Origin: Enterocloster asparagiformis
GTDB lineage: Bacteria; Bacillota; Clostridia; Lachnospirales; Lachnospiraceae
Assembly: GCA_018380885.1 (NCBI GenBank)
Contig: JAGZSY010000010.1
Span: 62,001-126,000 of the forward strand
Direction of reading: 5' to 3'
DNA: 64,000 nucleotides
The translations under genes were made by a program, and so were the position numbers. The stretch's first letter is position 1. Each line of letters opens with the position of its first letter. Below the pieces are notes generated by a model. It was not told the DNA's origin. It searched no databases and worked only from the letters and a program-made list of their open reading frames with translations. This document shows, in pieces, positions 24,482 through 33,205 of the stretch.

Positions 24482-24712
24482 ATGCCGGACAAGCCGCGGA
24501 TGCGGGCCCTCGCCCGTTTCGCCGGAGAATATGGCTCGGACCGGCTGACCGACTATTTGCGGCGAAATGAGGCGGGCCACATCATTTACCACTATGAGGG
24601 CCAGCTGGTGGGCGACTACGACAATGCGGAAAGCGAGGAGGAGGTCCTGCAAATGATCCTGCAGGGCCGCCCAACGCGCAGCTCCGCCGCCATTTACGGA
24701 GAGAACAAATGA
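24482..24712 (+). CDS. Small hypothetical protein coupled to the AlkX-like gene
   Basis: 76 residues if started at the ATG at 24482 (MPDKPRMRALARFAGEYG). The frame is open to 24323, and a start further upstream would add a cysteine-rich segment. Its stop overlaps the next ATG by 4 bases (ATGA), which supports it being translated. The sequence GHIIYHYEGQLVGDYDNAESEEEVLQMIL looks like a small alpha/beta domain; I do not recognise a family. Confidence 0.45.
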   Translation: MPDKPRMRALARFAGEYGSDRLTDYLRRNEAGHIIYHYEGQLVGDYDNAESEEEVLQMILQGRPTRSSAAIYGENK

Positions 24713-25923
24713 TCACATTGACCAATCAACAGGCACGGGATTTCATACTGTTAAAGCAGGGGCTGCTGGGCGAACACAGATTTACCGGCAAGCAGGGCGC
24801 CCTGGACTTTGTGCGCCAGGCGGGCTGTATCCAGTTCGACCCTGTGGATGCCTGCGGCAAGAACGCGGAGCTCACCTTGCAGTCCCGCGTCAAGGGCTTT
24901 ACCAAGGAGACGCTTTATGAGCTTCTGTATGCGGACCGCAAGCTGGTGGACTACCCGGACAAAAACATATCCATTATCCCGGCCGAGGACTGGCCGTATT
25001 TTGAGCGCTACCGCCGGGCGGCCCGTGAGAGCGGCCTGGGCTTTCCCGGCCTGTCCGGGCTGGAAGAGCGGGCCCGGTCCTACATCCGGGAAAACGGGCC
25101 TGTGAGTTCGGACGAGCTGCCCATCCCGGGCAGCATCCGATGGCACTCCTGCATCCACTGGAGCGGAAGCTGGGACGGAGAGACAAAGGCGGCGAGGGCC
25201 GTTCTGGAACAGCTCTATTCCACCGGGGAGCTGATCATCCACCACAAGAAGGGAGCCAGAAAATACTATGATCTGGCTGAACGCCATCTTCCGCCCCAGC
25301 TGCTGTCCGCGCCGGACCCGCTGCCCGGTGACGATGAGCATCTGAAATGGCGCATCAGAAGGCGCATCGGCGCGGTGGGCCTGCTCTGGAACCGCCCCAG
25401 CGACGCGTGGCTGAACAGTTGGGGGGTAAAGACGCCCCAGCGGACCAGGGCCTTTGAGGACCTGTTGGCTGAGGAAAAAATCCAGGAGGTGGCGGTGGAT
25501 GGTCTGAAGCCTCTCCTGTACTGCCGGGCCGAGGATCTTTTGCTCATGGACCAGGCCCGAAACGGCGGCCCCTTCAAACCGCGGTGCGAGCTGATCGCCC
25601 CCCTGGACTGTATGATGTGGGACCGGAACCTGATCCGCGCCCTGTTTGGTTTTGACTATACCTGGGAAATTTACACCCCGGCGGCAAAGCGAAGGTACGG
25701 CTTTTACGTGCTGCCCATGATCTGGGGAGGCCGTTTTGCCGGCCGCGTGGAGGCGGTGGCCGAGGCGAAAACCGGAACCCTGATTGTAAAAAACATCTGG
25801 TACGAGGAGGGCGTGCGGCAGACTAAAAAACTGGAACGCGCCGTGAACAGCTGCCTGCGGCGCCTGGGAAAGTTAAACCGCTGCGGAAGGATCGTGCTCC
25901 CGGGCGGGACGGGGCCGGAGTAA
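24709..25923 (+). CDS. Winged-helix DNA glycosylase-like protein (AlkX/YcaQ, AlkZ superfamily)
   Basis: 404-residue member of the HTH_42 superfamily, whose studied members (AlkZ, E. coli YcaQ/AlkX) unhook DNA interstrand crosslinks or remove bulky alkylated bases. The N-terminal helical region carries GCIQFDPVD; the Gln-x-Asp in it matches the catalytic Q-x-D motif of the AlkX branch as I recall it. Winged-helix tandem domains follow (SSDELPIP; GAVGLLWNRPSDAWLNSWGV), and a C-terminal beta-barrel-like part contains CELIAPLDCMMWDRNLIRALFGFDYTWEIYTPAAKRRYGFYVLPM. The latter segment is highly conserved in this family. It is coupled to the small upstream gene. Confidence 0.85.
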   Translation: MITLTNQQARDFILLKQGLLGEHRFTGKQGALDFVRQAGCIQFDPVDACGKNAELTLQSRVKGFTKETLYELLYADRKLVDYPDKNISIIPAEDWPYFERYRRAARESGLGFPGLSGLEERARSYIRENGPVSSDELPIPGSIRWHSCIHWSGSWDGETKAARAVLEQLYSTGELIIHHKKGARKYYDLAERHLPPQLLSAPDPLPGDDEHLKWRIRRRIGAVGLLWNRPSDAWLNSWGVKTPQRTRAFEDLLAEEKIQEVAVDGLKPLLYCRAEDLLLMDQARNGGPFKPRCELIAPLDCMMWDRNLIRALFGFDYTWEIYTPAAKRRYGFYVLPMIWGGRFAGRVEAVAEAKTGTLIVKNIWYEEGVRQTKKLERAVNSCLRRLGKLNRCGRIVLPGGTGPE

Positions 25924-25996
25924 GGCGCCATTGATTCCGCACGCTGCTCCGCTCCGTTCCCTTCCCCAATTTAGCGCCTCCCTCAGCCCGCTGCCC

Positions 25997-26302
25997 CTAA
26001 AAATAAAAATCCGCTTCCAGCAAACGCTTTTTTGCCTCCCCGGGCAGTTCCCAGTCCAAAGCCAGCTCCTCGGCCAATCGCCGCCACAGCCAGGCCTCCT
26101 CCAGGCGTTTTCCCGCCGCTATCTTCTGTTGTGTACAGTAGACCGGCATCCCGTTTGCGCTCAACTGCAGCACAATCGTGCGATTCCCGTCTGCCGCCTC
26201 TGCGCCCGTCTCCTCTGTGATCTCCAGGCAAAGCCGCCGTCCCGCTTCCTCCTTCTGACCGCGGCACAGCCATTCCCTGAATTCGTTCTGCACTTGATCC
26301 AA
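25997..26302 (-). CDS. Small hypothetical protein
   Basis: 101 residues from a TTG start at 26302, chosen because a near-perfect GGAGGTGAT site lies four bases before it. The sequence (MDQVQNEFREWLCRGQKEEAGRRLCLEI, then VLQLSANGMPVYCTQQKI) is mixed alpha/beta, with no recognised domain. It stands alone between the AlkX-like gene (convergent) and the XRE regulator. It ends about 70 bases from the end of the AlkX-like gene. Confidence 0.55.
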   Translation of the reverse strand: MDQVQNEFREWLCRGQKEEAGRRLCLEITEETGAEAADGNRTIVLQLSANGMPVYCTQQKIAAGKRLEEAWLWRRLAEELALDWELPGEAKKRLLEADFYF

Positions 26303-26505
26303 GCTTATCACCTCCCGCCTCAACTATAGCAGAGACAGAGCGATCCGCGCAAATGCGGCAGGCGCCGAAAATGGCGGCTTTTCCGGGCAGAGGGGGCAGG
26401 TGATTCCCCACCCGACGTTCCGGCCGGCAAATGTACATCCGGCCGCCTGGACTGCCTCCGCCCAGGGCCGCACCGCGCTTCCAGCCCGGGAACGCCGGAA
26501 CAAAG

Positions 26506-27549
26506 CTACATATTGCCGTTCAGGCCGTATCTCTCAAATACCATTTTCTCCCCATCCTCCAGCGTGCGGATCTCGCTGAAGAGCTGGGCGGCTTTTCTGA
26601 TGGCGGCGTCCGTATTTCCCTCCTCCTGCAGTATCTTATACAAGAGCTGGGTGTATTGGCCCTCCCGCGTTTTCATCCTGTAGGGGAGACAGGGATCGTA
26701 GTCCTTGCATGTATACTCCAAAATCCGGGCGTAGCTATACATGTCGTCGATCAGCTCCTCAAACAAATCCGTCAGCTTTGTATTGGAAAACTCCGACGCC
26801 TCCACCTCCCACAGATAATCCGTAATCTGCCCAAGGAGCTGGGAGTCAAAATCCATCTCCTCATCGTCCCTGTCATATCGGAACGGGATCGCGAAATCCA
26901 GGCTCTTGTGTATTTCGGTCCCGGTGCCGTCCGGCTTGGGAAGCTCCAGCTCCAGGAGCGGATTCTCCATCCCGAACGCATCGTAAACCCAATCCTCAAA
27001 GAGAACGAACGCCTGGTACTCCCCGGCCTCCTCATCCTCCGCATAATAGCCCACCAATATCTCGGGCTTGTACCCTTTATAATAATAGGCGTAGGGATGA
27101 AGCTTTTTCACCAGGTGGCCCGCCATGATCTTTCCCAGCGGGCTGGCCGCGGTTAACAGGTAGGTCATGATGTTTTGCACGTCCTCGTCGTGATCGTCCA
27201 GGTAAGCGATTATATTATCCATCTTAGCCTTGATATGTCTGGGCTTGCAGACAGCGATTTTGTCCTCAAACCGCCGGAGCTCTGCGGAGATATTGACGAT
27301 CTTCTCCGGCACCTCCGACAAATCCATATCCTGATCCAGGTCCTCCGGGTCCACATGCAGCGCTTCGGCCAGCATCCGCAGGCGCTTTTCCCCCAGCTTC
27401 AGATCACCGTGACAGGCCATGCCCACAGTCTGGCGGGATACCCCGGACTCGTTGGCCAGCTCGGATATGTTCATCCCCCTGAACTCCCGGTAAAAATCCA
27501 GCGCGGTCCGGTCGTTGTCCTCCTGCGCTCTTTCATCTGATCTTCCCAT
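26506..27549 (-). CDS. XRE-family helix-turn-helix protein with a long acidic C-terminal domain
   Basis: 347 residues from the ATG at 27549, seven bases after AGGAGG. The N-terminal helix-turn-helix is clear (FRGMNISELANESGVSRQTVGMACHGDLKLGEKRLRMLAEALHV, about residues 24-68). The rest is a large acidic domain of unknown type (MAGHLVKKLHPYAYYYKGYKPEILVGYYAEDEEAGEYQAFVLFEDWV). It could be a sensor or an effector domain. An attenuator-like hairpin sits directly in front of its ribosome-binding site (27563-27597), and the upstream region to 27761 is strongly AT-rich with repeated TTTGTACATTT. Confidence 0.8.
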   Translation of the reverse strand: MGRSDERAQEDNDRTALDFYREFRGMNISELANESGVSRQTVGMACHGDLKLGEKRLRMLAEALHVDPEDLDQDMDLSEVPEKIVNISAELRRFEDKIAVCKPRHIKAKMDNIIAYLDDHDEDVQNIMTYLLTAASPLGKIMAGHLVKKLHPYAYYYKGYKPEILVGYYAEDEEAGEYQAFVLFEDWVYDAFGMENPLLELELPKPDGTGTEIHKSLDFAIPFRYDRDDEEMDFDSQLLGQITDYLWEVEASEFSNTKLTDLFEELIDDMYSYARILEYTCKDYDPCLPYRMKTREGQYTQLLYKILQEEGNTDAAIRKAAQLFSEIRTLEDGEKMVFERYGLNGNM

Positions 27550-27562
27550 ACTGAATCCTCCT

Positions 27563-27597
27563 AAAAAAATAGCGGATTCCACCACCGGGGAATCCGC
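27563..27597 (-). terminator. Terminator/attenuator hairpin in the leader of the XRE gene
   Basis: Minus strand: GCGGATTCC, 8-base loop, GGAATCCGC, then TATTTTTTT. The perfect 9-bp stem and T-run end only two bases before the AGGAGG of the XRE gene. It may simply end transcripts of the metallophosphoesterase genes upstream, or act as an attenuator of the XRE gene. Confidence 0.75.
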
Positions 27598-27761
27598 CTG
27601 ATTTGATTGCCCTAAGCCAATTTTAACACGGTTTTTCAACAGGGCCCAGTGCTATTTAACTTTTATTTGTATATTTGTACATTTTAATATACTTTTATTT
27701 TTTATAATATCTTGTAAACTATACATTTTTTATATTTTTTGTACATTTCAGCATTTTCACC

Positions 27762-28505
27762 CTACAAAATACGCTCAATATCATGGTAGAGCACCCTGTG
27801 CCTGTCATCCACCGCCTCGTCCTCATGGTAATGGCCAAAGAACCATTTCCGGTAATCGCAGCGGTTTTTAACCTCCTCCAGGTAATCCGTCAGGTGGTCC
27901 GGGGCGAACCTGCCGCAGGACAGCGCGGCCTGGATGCTGGTGGGCGCGCAGTGGGAAAGGATGTAATCGCATTTCCACTGATTCTGTTCCAGGCAGGCGC
28001 GCCCCTCCTCATACTCCTGCTGCGACGGCAGCTCCTCCTTCCACCAGGACAGATGGTTGATGCGGTACAGCGCGCCCGCTCTCTCCAGGCGTTTTACCTT
28101 GGCCCTCAGGTCCGGGTCGTCCGGCTCCAGAATCCCGTCGGTCACATCGTGGCTGCTGGCGCCGCCGAAGGAAAAAAACTTCCGCCCCTGAAGGTTGAAC
28201 ATCTGTCCCCGCAGCAGATGGATCACATTTTCACGGATCATCTGCACCCGGCCGCCGTGCCAGAGCCGCACCGGAAGCTGGGCCAGCAGATCGTAATTCT
28301 CGTGGTTTCCGTCCACAAACAGCAGCGTAAAATCCTTTTGCGCCAGCCAGTTCAGCCAATACTCCTGTTCCCTGGACCTGTCCCAATAGCCGAAATCGCC
28401 GCACACGATCACAAAATCCTGACGGTCCATCTCCTTTTGCTGCCGGAACGCGCGGCTGTCGAATTTCCGGTAATCCCCGTGGCAATCCCCTGTGACAAAT
28501 ATCAT
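27762..28505 (-). CDS. Calcineurin-like metallophosphoesterase
   Basis: 247-residue phosphoesterase with a full set of metal-binding motifs: TGDCHGD (D-x-H), VCGDFGYWDR (GD), VDGNHENYD (GNHE), ILSHCAP and FGHYHED. The start is the ATG at 28505, six bases after AGGAGG; an upstream ATG at 28523 lacks a site. It is the second of two neighbouring metallophosphoesterases that are only distantly alike. Substrate unknown; the active site would suit phosphomonoesters, diesters or dinucleotide polyphosphates. Confidence 0.9.
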   Translation of the reverse strand: MIFVTGDCHGDYRKFDSRAFRQQKEMDRQDFVIVCGDFGYWDRSREQEYWLNWLAQKDFTLLFVDGNHENYDLLAQLPVRLWHGGRVQMIRENVIHLLRGQMFNLQGRKFFSFGGASSHDVTDGILEPDDPDLRAKVKRLERAGALYRINHLSWWKEELPSQQEYEEGRACLEQNQWKCDYILSHCAPTSIQAALSCGRFAPDHLTDYLEEVKNRCDYRKWFFGHYHEDEAVDDRHRVLYHDIERIL

Positions 28506-28526
28506 TTTCTTCCTCCTGAACAAGCT

Positions 28527-29255
28527 CTAAAAATAAAATTCCTTCTCATCCTCCAGCCGCAGCACGCCCAGACAGGCCTGAGCGCCGTTGATCGCGCAGC
28601 CGCAGTCCAGACCGGTGAAATATTTGTCGCGAAAAATTCTCGCCCGCCCGCTGTCGTCACAGTTGAACCTGCAAAAGCTGGTGGTGATGGTATGGCCGAT
28701 CAGCGCCCTGCGCCCCATCTCCCAAATGGTTCTCAGGGTGAGGTCGCCCTTCCACTGCTGGTCAGAGGCCCTGCGCCACACCATATCGTAGAGCCGGTCA
28801 ATCTCATCCTCCCCCATGTCGCACACCCGAACCGGCCCGTCCAGATAATGAAGATCAGGATAGGCGTGGACCAGATAGTAGTGCCGGCCCTCCACGCAGA
28901 GGTCTGGGATCGCCGCGTAGGAATTTTCCAGCAAATCCATAATTTCATCCTGTTCCCCGGACGTTAGATTCAAAAAACGCTCCGCCGTGGGCTTTCCTCC
29001 GTTGTGCATCCAGCTGTTGACCCAATCCTCCGGCCCTGTGCGGATGCAGATGTACAGAAACAGCTCATGATTTCCCATAAAAAGGGATATATTCCCACGG
29101 CCCAGTATGTCCTGCAAAATGCGGACGCCGTCCTCCCCGCGGTCAATCACATCCCCCAGAATATAGAGCCGGTCCTCCGGTCCCATCCTTAGGCCGGCCA
29201 GCATGGCCTGATATTTGTCCCATTTCCCGTGAATATCCGCGCAGACGTAATGCAT
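28527..29255 (-). CDS. Serine/threonine phosphatase/Ap4A-hydrolase-type metallophosphoesterase
   Basis: 242 residues, PPP-type motif set: VCADIHGKWDKY (DxH), LGDVIDRGEDG (GDxxDRG), LFMGNHELF (GNHE), LVHAYPD and LIGHTIT. The GDxxDRG motif is typical of protein phosphatases and symmetrical Ap4A hydrolases. It lies 21 bases upstream of the other metallophosphoesterase, so the two are probably co-transcribed. The target is not evident; both lie upstream of the XRE regulator gene. Confidence 0.9.
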   Translation of the reverse strand: MHYVCADIHGKWDKYQAMLAGLRMGPEDRLYILGDVIDRGEDGVRILQDILGRGNISLFMGNHELFLYICIRTGPEDWVNSWMHNGGKPTAERFLNLTSGEQDEIMDLLENSYAAIPDLCVEGRHYYLVHAYPDLHYLDGPVRVCDMGEDEIDRLYDMVWRRASDQQWKGDLTLRTIWEMGRRALIGHTITTSFCRFNCDDSGRARIFRDKYFTGLDCGCAINGAQACLGVLRLEDEKEFYF

Positions 29256-29552
29256 GCCGATCCTCCTTTTGCGATGTCCTCCGGCAAAATTGCTCTGATT
29301 ATAGTTTAGCAGATTATCGGAAGTTTTCTATTTCAGAATTGAGCTTTTTTGTCTCCGGGAAGAATGCCGCCAGGATAGGGTTTGCAAAAAGACGACATTC
29401 CGGTGAAAAAACGTCGGGCAGGCGAAAAAACGACCGCTGCCGTGCCCTCCCTTACCTGTTTATCAATACTTTATGAAAATATTACTGTTTTTTTAACCTC
29501 TGTTTTCAACTGTCTGATATACTAACTGTATTTTGATGCAAAGGATGATACC

Positions 29553-30152
29553 GTGATGATAAAAATACTGGCTTACCTGGTCATACCGGCCTACACCATC
29601 GCCTTCACAGGCGGCTACAACTGGTTTACCACCAATTTCTCCGTGATCGGCAACCTCCTGGACAAAAAGCTGGCTTTCCTGATCTGGGGAATCATCGTGG
29701 GCCTGTACTTCTATCTGATCCACCGGCAGATCAAACCCATGGTCCGCCTTAACGCCCTGTTTTCCAAGCTGATTCCGGCCGCTCTGGTCCTGCTGTTTTT
29801 CGCCATCACCACGCCCTACCTGCCGGATGAGATGCCCCTGAAATCCTTCCTGCACATTGTGTTTGCCTTTGTGTCCACGGTTCTGATGCTGCTGTTTTTG
29901 GCCGCGGTGGCGTGGTCGCGCCGGCGGATATCCCCCCGCCTCTGCCGGCTCTATCTGTCCGGCCTGGCCGCCATCGTGTCCGTGTCCATGGTACTGCTGG
30001 CAATGGCCGGGATCATCAGCAGCGCGCTGGAAATTTTTATCACCCTCACCACAGTAGCCATGTCGGAGCGCCTGATGAGCCGGCTCAAGCGCGAGGGGCC
30101 GTGGAAACGGGCGGCCGTCCTGTGGTCCCGCGCCGACAAACGCGCCGCCTGA
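29553..30152 (+). CDS. Polytopic membrane protein (DUF998-like)
   Basis: 199 residues with about six hydrophobic helices (for example LAYLVIPAYTIAFTGGYNWF, LIWGIIVGLYFYLI, LIPAALVLLFFAITTPYLP and FAFVSTVLMLLFLAAVAW). The pattern of a FSVIGN segment followed by evenly spaced helices resembles DUF998, but that match is from memory. GTG at 29553 or ATG at 29556 after AAAGGATG. The roughly 300 bases upstream hold three imperfect GAAAAAACG repeats (29385-29435) of unknown meaning. Single gene, convergent with the DUF3806-like gene. Confidence 0.75.
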   Translation: MMIKILAYLVIPAYTIAFTGGYNWFTTNFSVIGNLLDKKLAFLIWGIIVGLYFYLIHRQIKPMVRLNALFSKLIPAALVLLFFAITTPYLPDEMPLKSFLHIVFAFVSTVLMLLFLAAVAWSRRRISPRLCRLYLSGLAAIVSVSMVLLAMAGIISSALEIFITLTTVAMSERLMSRLKREGPWKRAAVLWSRADKRAA

Positions 30153-30218
30153 CCCGGGCCCGCAGGGGCCGCCCGGGATTGGGGCCCGACTGATGCATAC
30201 CGTACGCGGAAGCGGCGG

Positions 30219-30713
30219 TCAGGCCAAGGGAAAATATTTCTGCTTTTCCGGTTTCCGGTCAATATCCTCCAGCATATTGTAAAGCAGCAGCACGGTGTTG
30301 TCGTTGCTGCCGTCTATGTTCAGGTTTTCGCCGGATAGAATCCGCAGCAGGTACGGCATGGGCGCATTGCTGAAATTGTCCTTGGGCGAGACCACGCTGA
30401 ACGACGCGTTCCCGGCGCTCTCCCCCAGGGCCTTCCATTTCCACTGCCTGCCAACGCACAGCGCGTGACCGAACAGCACGCCCAGGCACACAGCCGCGTC
30501 CTGCGTATCCTCAAATTCCGCCGGCAGCTCATCGCTCTGTAAAATCTTGTCCACCGCCGCGTTGATCGCCTCAGCCAGCCGCGCCCCGTCGGACAGATCG
30601 TCAATCCCAAGTATCGCCGCGGTCCTGCGCACCGTCCTGTGGATCTCCTCCATCACGTCGCTTCCGATCTCCCCCACATAGGGAAAGAAACTCTTTCTGC
30701 CGAATAAAGCCAT
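30219..30713 (-). CDS. Hypothetical protein (DUF3806-like)
   Basis: 164 residues, soluble. The central block LGVLFGHALCVGRQWKWKALGES resembles the DUF3806 pattern (small immunity-like or domestic proteins in many bacteria), by memory only. The ATG at 30713 has GAGGAGG six bases upstream. No partner gene adjoins it: it is convergent with the membrane protein on one side and divergent from marR on the other. Confidence 0.65.
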   Translation of the reverse strand: MALFGRKSFFPYVGEIGSDVMEEIHRTVRRTAAILGIDDLSDGARLAEAINAAVDKILQSDELPAEFEDTQDAAVCLGVLFGHALCVGRQWKWKALGESAGNASFSVVSPKDNFSNAPMPYLLRILSGENLNIDGSNDNTVLLLYNMLEDIDRKPEKQKYFPLA

Positions 30714-30934
30714 GGCGTTCCTCCTCTTGTTTTCGGAAATTTTGTATCTTCATTATACTGTGCGGCGCTCAAAAAGGCAATCCGCGTATATCCGCCGCTC
30801 CGCCTCCGCGCAGTCCTGAACGCAGGGTGTTTGTCCGCAAAATTCTCACCCGGTCCGGCAGAATTTATCAAAATTTTAGAATATTTTCAGAATATGATCC
30901 TTTATTTTTGAGACCATAGGTGGTATTCTATAAC

Positions 30935-30950
30935 AGTTTACACATAAACT
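30935..30950. promoter_or_regulatory. Palindromic operator candidate upstream of marR
   Basis: AGTTTA-CACA-TAAACT, a perfect 16-bp inverted repeat 47 bases before the marR start, just after a weak promoter (TTGAGA at 30908, TATAAC at 30929). MarR proteins often repress their own operon from such sites. A second AT-rich block with repeated AGAATAT lies further upstream. Confidence 0.5.
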
Positions 30951-30996
30951 ATCTGGTGGCACATCCACTCATGGAAAAATCAAGGGGAATTTTCAA

Positions 30997-31425
30997 ATGG
31001 CGTTTATCAATTTCAAGGATCAATGGTTTCAGGAGCTGCGCAAGGTTAACTGGCTTGTGAGGGAGCGCGTGGAGGAAATATGCCGCCCCTTCGGCCTCAC
31101 CCCGGAGCAGGGCAGGGTTCTCAACTACCTGTATATGGCCGGAGAGCCGGTCAATTTAACCCAACTCAGCCAGGCCCTCCATGTGACTAAGGGGAACTGC
31201 TCCATGTTCTTTCGGCGTCTGGAAAAAACTGGGCATATCGCAATGATGAAGAACGACCGGGACGCCCGCTTTATCAATATTGGCCTCACGGAGAGCGGCC
31301 GCGCCCTGGTCGAGCGCATGACCCTGCAGATGGGGGATCATTCCGAGCAGGATACCATGAGCCCTGAGGACCTGGAACAAATTTTAAACGGATTGAAATG
31401 TCTGGAAAAGTATCTGCAAAGCTGA
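30997..31425 (+). CDS. MarR family transcriptional regulator
   Basis: 142-residue winged-helix regulator. The helix-turn-helix and wing are visible: LTQLSQALHVTKGNCSMFFRRLEKTGHIAMMKNDRDARFINIGLTESGRALVERM. The ATG follows AAGGGGA by nine bases. Fifty bases downstream starts a heterodimeric ABC exporter, so the operon is probably marR-controlled drug or metabolite export, with the palindrome at 30935-30950 as the likely operator. Ligand unknown. Confidence 0.93.
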   Translation: MAFINFKDQWFQELRKVNWLVRERVEEICRPFGLTPEQGRVLNYLYMAGEPVNLTQLSQALHVTKGNCSMFFRRLEKTGHIAMMKNDRDARFINIGLTESGRALVERMTLQMGDHSEQDTMSPEDLEQILNGLKCLEKYLQS

Positions 31426-31474
31426 GAGGCTTTTCCGGATGTTTTTTATTTTCGCAAGATCAAGGAGGTAGAAC

Positions 31475-33205
31475 ATGAAAAAAATATTTGCGGAGCTGAA
31501 AGAGTTCCGCCTGCAGCTTCTGTTCGTGCTGGTCAGCGTTGCGGCCGGCGTGGGCGCGACCCTGGGGCTTCCCACCTATCTGTCGGACATCATCAACAAG
31601 GGCATCGCCGGAAAAGATATGAACTATATCCTGCGCACCGGCGTTATCATGCTGGGGATCGCCGTTCTGGGAATGGTCTGTAACATTACCACCGGCTTCT
31701 TTGCCTCCAGGATCGCGCTGGGGCTGGGAAGAAACGTGAGAAGTAAGGTTTTCGCAAAGGTGGAATATTTTTCACAGGCGGAGATCGACACCTTTTCCAC
31801 CGCTTCCCTGATCACCCGGACCAACAATGATATCACCCAGGTGCAGAACTTTATGGTCATGTTCCTGCGGGTCATTCTGACGGCCCCGATTATGTGTGTG
31901 GTGGGAACCCTGCTGGCCTACAGCAAAAATCCCAGGATGTCGGGTATCCTTGTGGTATCAATGCCGGTGATGATCCTGATCATCAGCCTGATCGGCAGGC
32001 GGGCCATGCCCCTGTCCCGCAAAATGCAGACCAGAATCGACCGGATTAACCTGATTATGCGGGAAAAGCTCTCCGGAATCCGCGTCATCCGCGCGTTCGG
32101 CACCGAGGACTACGAGGAAAAGCGCTTTGACGGAGCCAACAAGGACCTGATGAACAACGCCATAAAAATGATGCACGCCATGTCCCTGCTGGGCCCTTCC
32201 CTGATCCTGGTACTGAACCTGACGGTGGTGGGCCTTCTCTGGCGCGCCGGACAGGGCATCGGCACTGAGCCGGTTATGCCGGGCGATATCCTGGCGATCA
32301 TCCAGTACGTTATGCAGATCATGATGTCGGTGACCATGCTCTCCATGATATTCGTCATGTACCCGCGCTGCGCCGCCTCCGCGGACCGCATCTGCGAAGT
32401 GCTGGATACGGAAAATTCCATCCGCAACACCAGCTCGCCCAAGGAGCCCTCCGGTCAGAAAGGCTATCTGACCTTCCGGGACGTGAGCTTTTACTTCCCC
32501 GGGGCGAAGGAGCCCGCGGTACGCCATGTCAGCTTTGAAGCCAAGCCGGGCGAGACCACCGCGGTCATCGGGAGCACGGGCAGCGGAAAGACAGCCCTGG
32601 TGGGGCTGATTCCACGTTTCTACGACGCCCAGGAGGGCGAGGTCCTGGTGGACGGGATCAACGTGAAGGACTATGATCTGAAAACCCTGCGCCGTAAAAT
32701 CGGCTACGTCCCCCAGAAAGCGCTGCTGTTCAAGGGCTCCATTATGGACAATATCCGCTTTGGCGACGACTCGGCCAGCGACGAGCGCGTAAAGGAAGCC
32801 GCCGCCATCGCCCAGTCCACGGATTTTATCGAGGATAAGCCGTACGGATTCGACTCGGACATCGCCCAGGGCGGGAGCAATGTCTCCGGCGGACAGCGGC
32901 AGCGCCTGGCAATCGCCAGGGCCATTGTCCGCAAACCTGAAATCTACGTGTTTGACGACAGCTTTTCCGCCCTGGATTTCAAGACGGATTCCGCCCTGCG
33001 CCAGGCTCTGGCCAGTGAGACAGGGGACGCCACGGTGGTGATCGTGGCCCAGCGCGTCAGCACCATCATGAATGCGGACCGGATCATCGTGATGGACGAG
33101 GGCAATGTGATGGGGATCGGCACCCACCGGGAGCTGCTCAAAACCTGCGAGACCTATCAGGAGATCGTCCGCAGCCAGTTATCAGAAGAGGAGATGAGCG
33201 CATGA
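31475..33205 (+). CDS. ABC exporter half-transporter, degenerate-site subunit
   Basis: 576 residues: transmembrane domain with six helices (about 1-320) and a nucleotide-binding domain. Walker A is GSTGSGKTAL, the signature NVSGGQRQRL is canonical, and Walker B reads YVFDDSFSALD, so the catalytic Glu is replaced by Asp. This combination marks the subunit carrying the degenerate ATP site in heterodimeric exporters of the BmrCD/TM287-288 type. A perfect AAGGAGG precedes the ATG. Its stop overlaps the start of its partner by 4 bases. Confidence 0.94.
   Translation: MKKIFAELKEFRLQLLFVLVSVAAGVGATLGLPTYLSDIINKGIAGKDMNYILRTGVIMLGIAVLGMVCNITTGFFASRIALGLGRNVRSKVFAKVEYFSQAEIDTFSTASLITRTNNDITQVQNFMVMFLRVILTAPIMCVVGTLLAYSKNPRMSGILVVSMPVMILIISLIGRRAMPLSRKMQTRIDRINLIMREKLSGIRVIRAFGTEDYEEKRFDGANKDLMNNAIKMMHAMSLLGPSLILVLNLTVVGLLWRAGQGIGTEPVMPGDILAIIQYVMQIMMSVTMLSMIFVMYPRCAASADRICEVLDTENSIRNTSSPKEPSGQKGYLTFRDVSFYFPGAKEPAVRHVSFEAKPGETTAVIGSTGSGKTALVGLIPRFYDAQEGEVLVDGINVKDYDLKTLRRKIGYVPQKALLFKGSIMDNIRFGDDSASDERVKEAAAIAQSTDFIEDKPYGFDSDIAQGGSNVSGGQRQRLAIARAIVRKPEIYVFDDSFSALDFKTDSALRQALASETGDATVVIVAQRVSTIMNADRIIVMDEGNVMGIGTHRELLKTCETYQEIVRSQLSEEEMSA

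Noticed and set aside
27783..28967. 394-residue plus-strand open frame over the metallophosphoesterases
   Set aside because: Covered by two genes with complete phosphoesterase motifs on the other strand; the composition is that of a shadow frame.
31958..33127. 389-residue open frame on the minus strand opposite the first ABC subunit
   Set aside because: It is a shadow of the high-GC coding strand; the plus-strand frame has full ABC transporter motifs.
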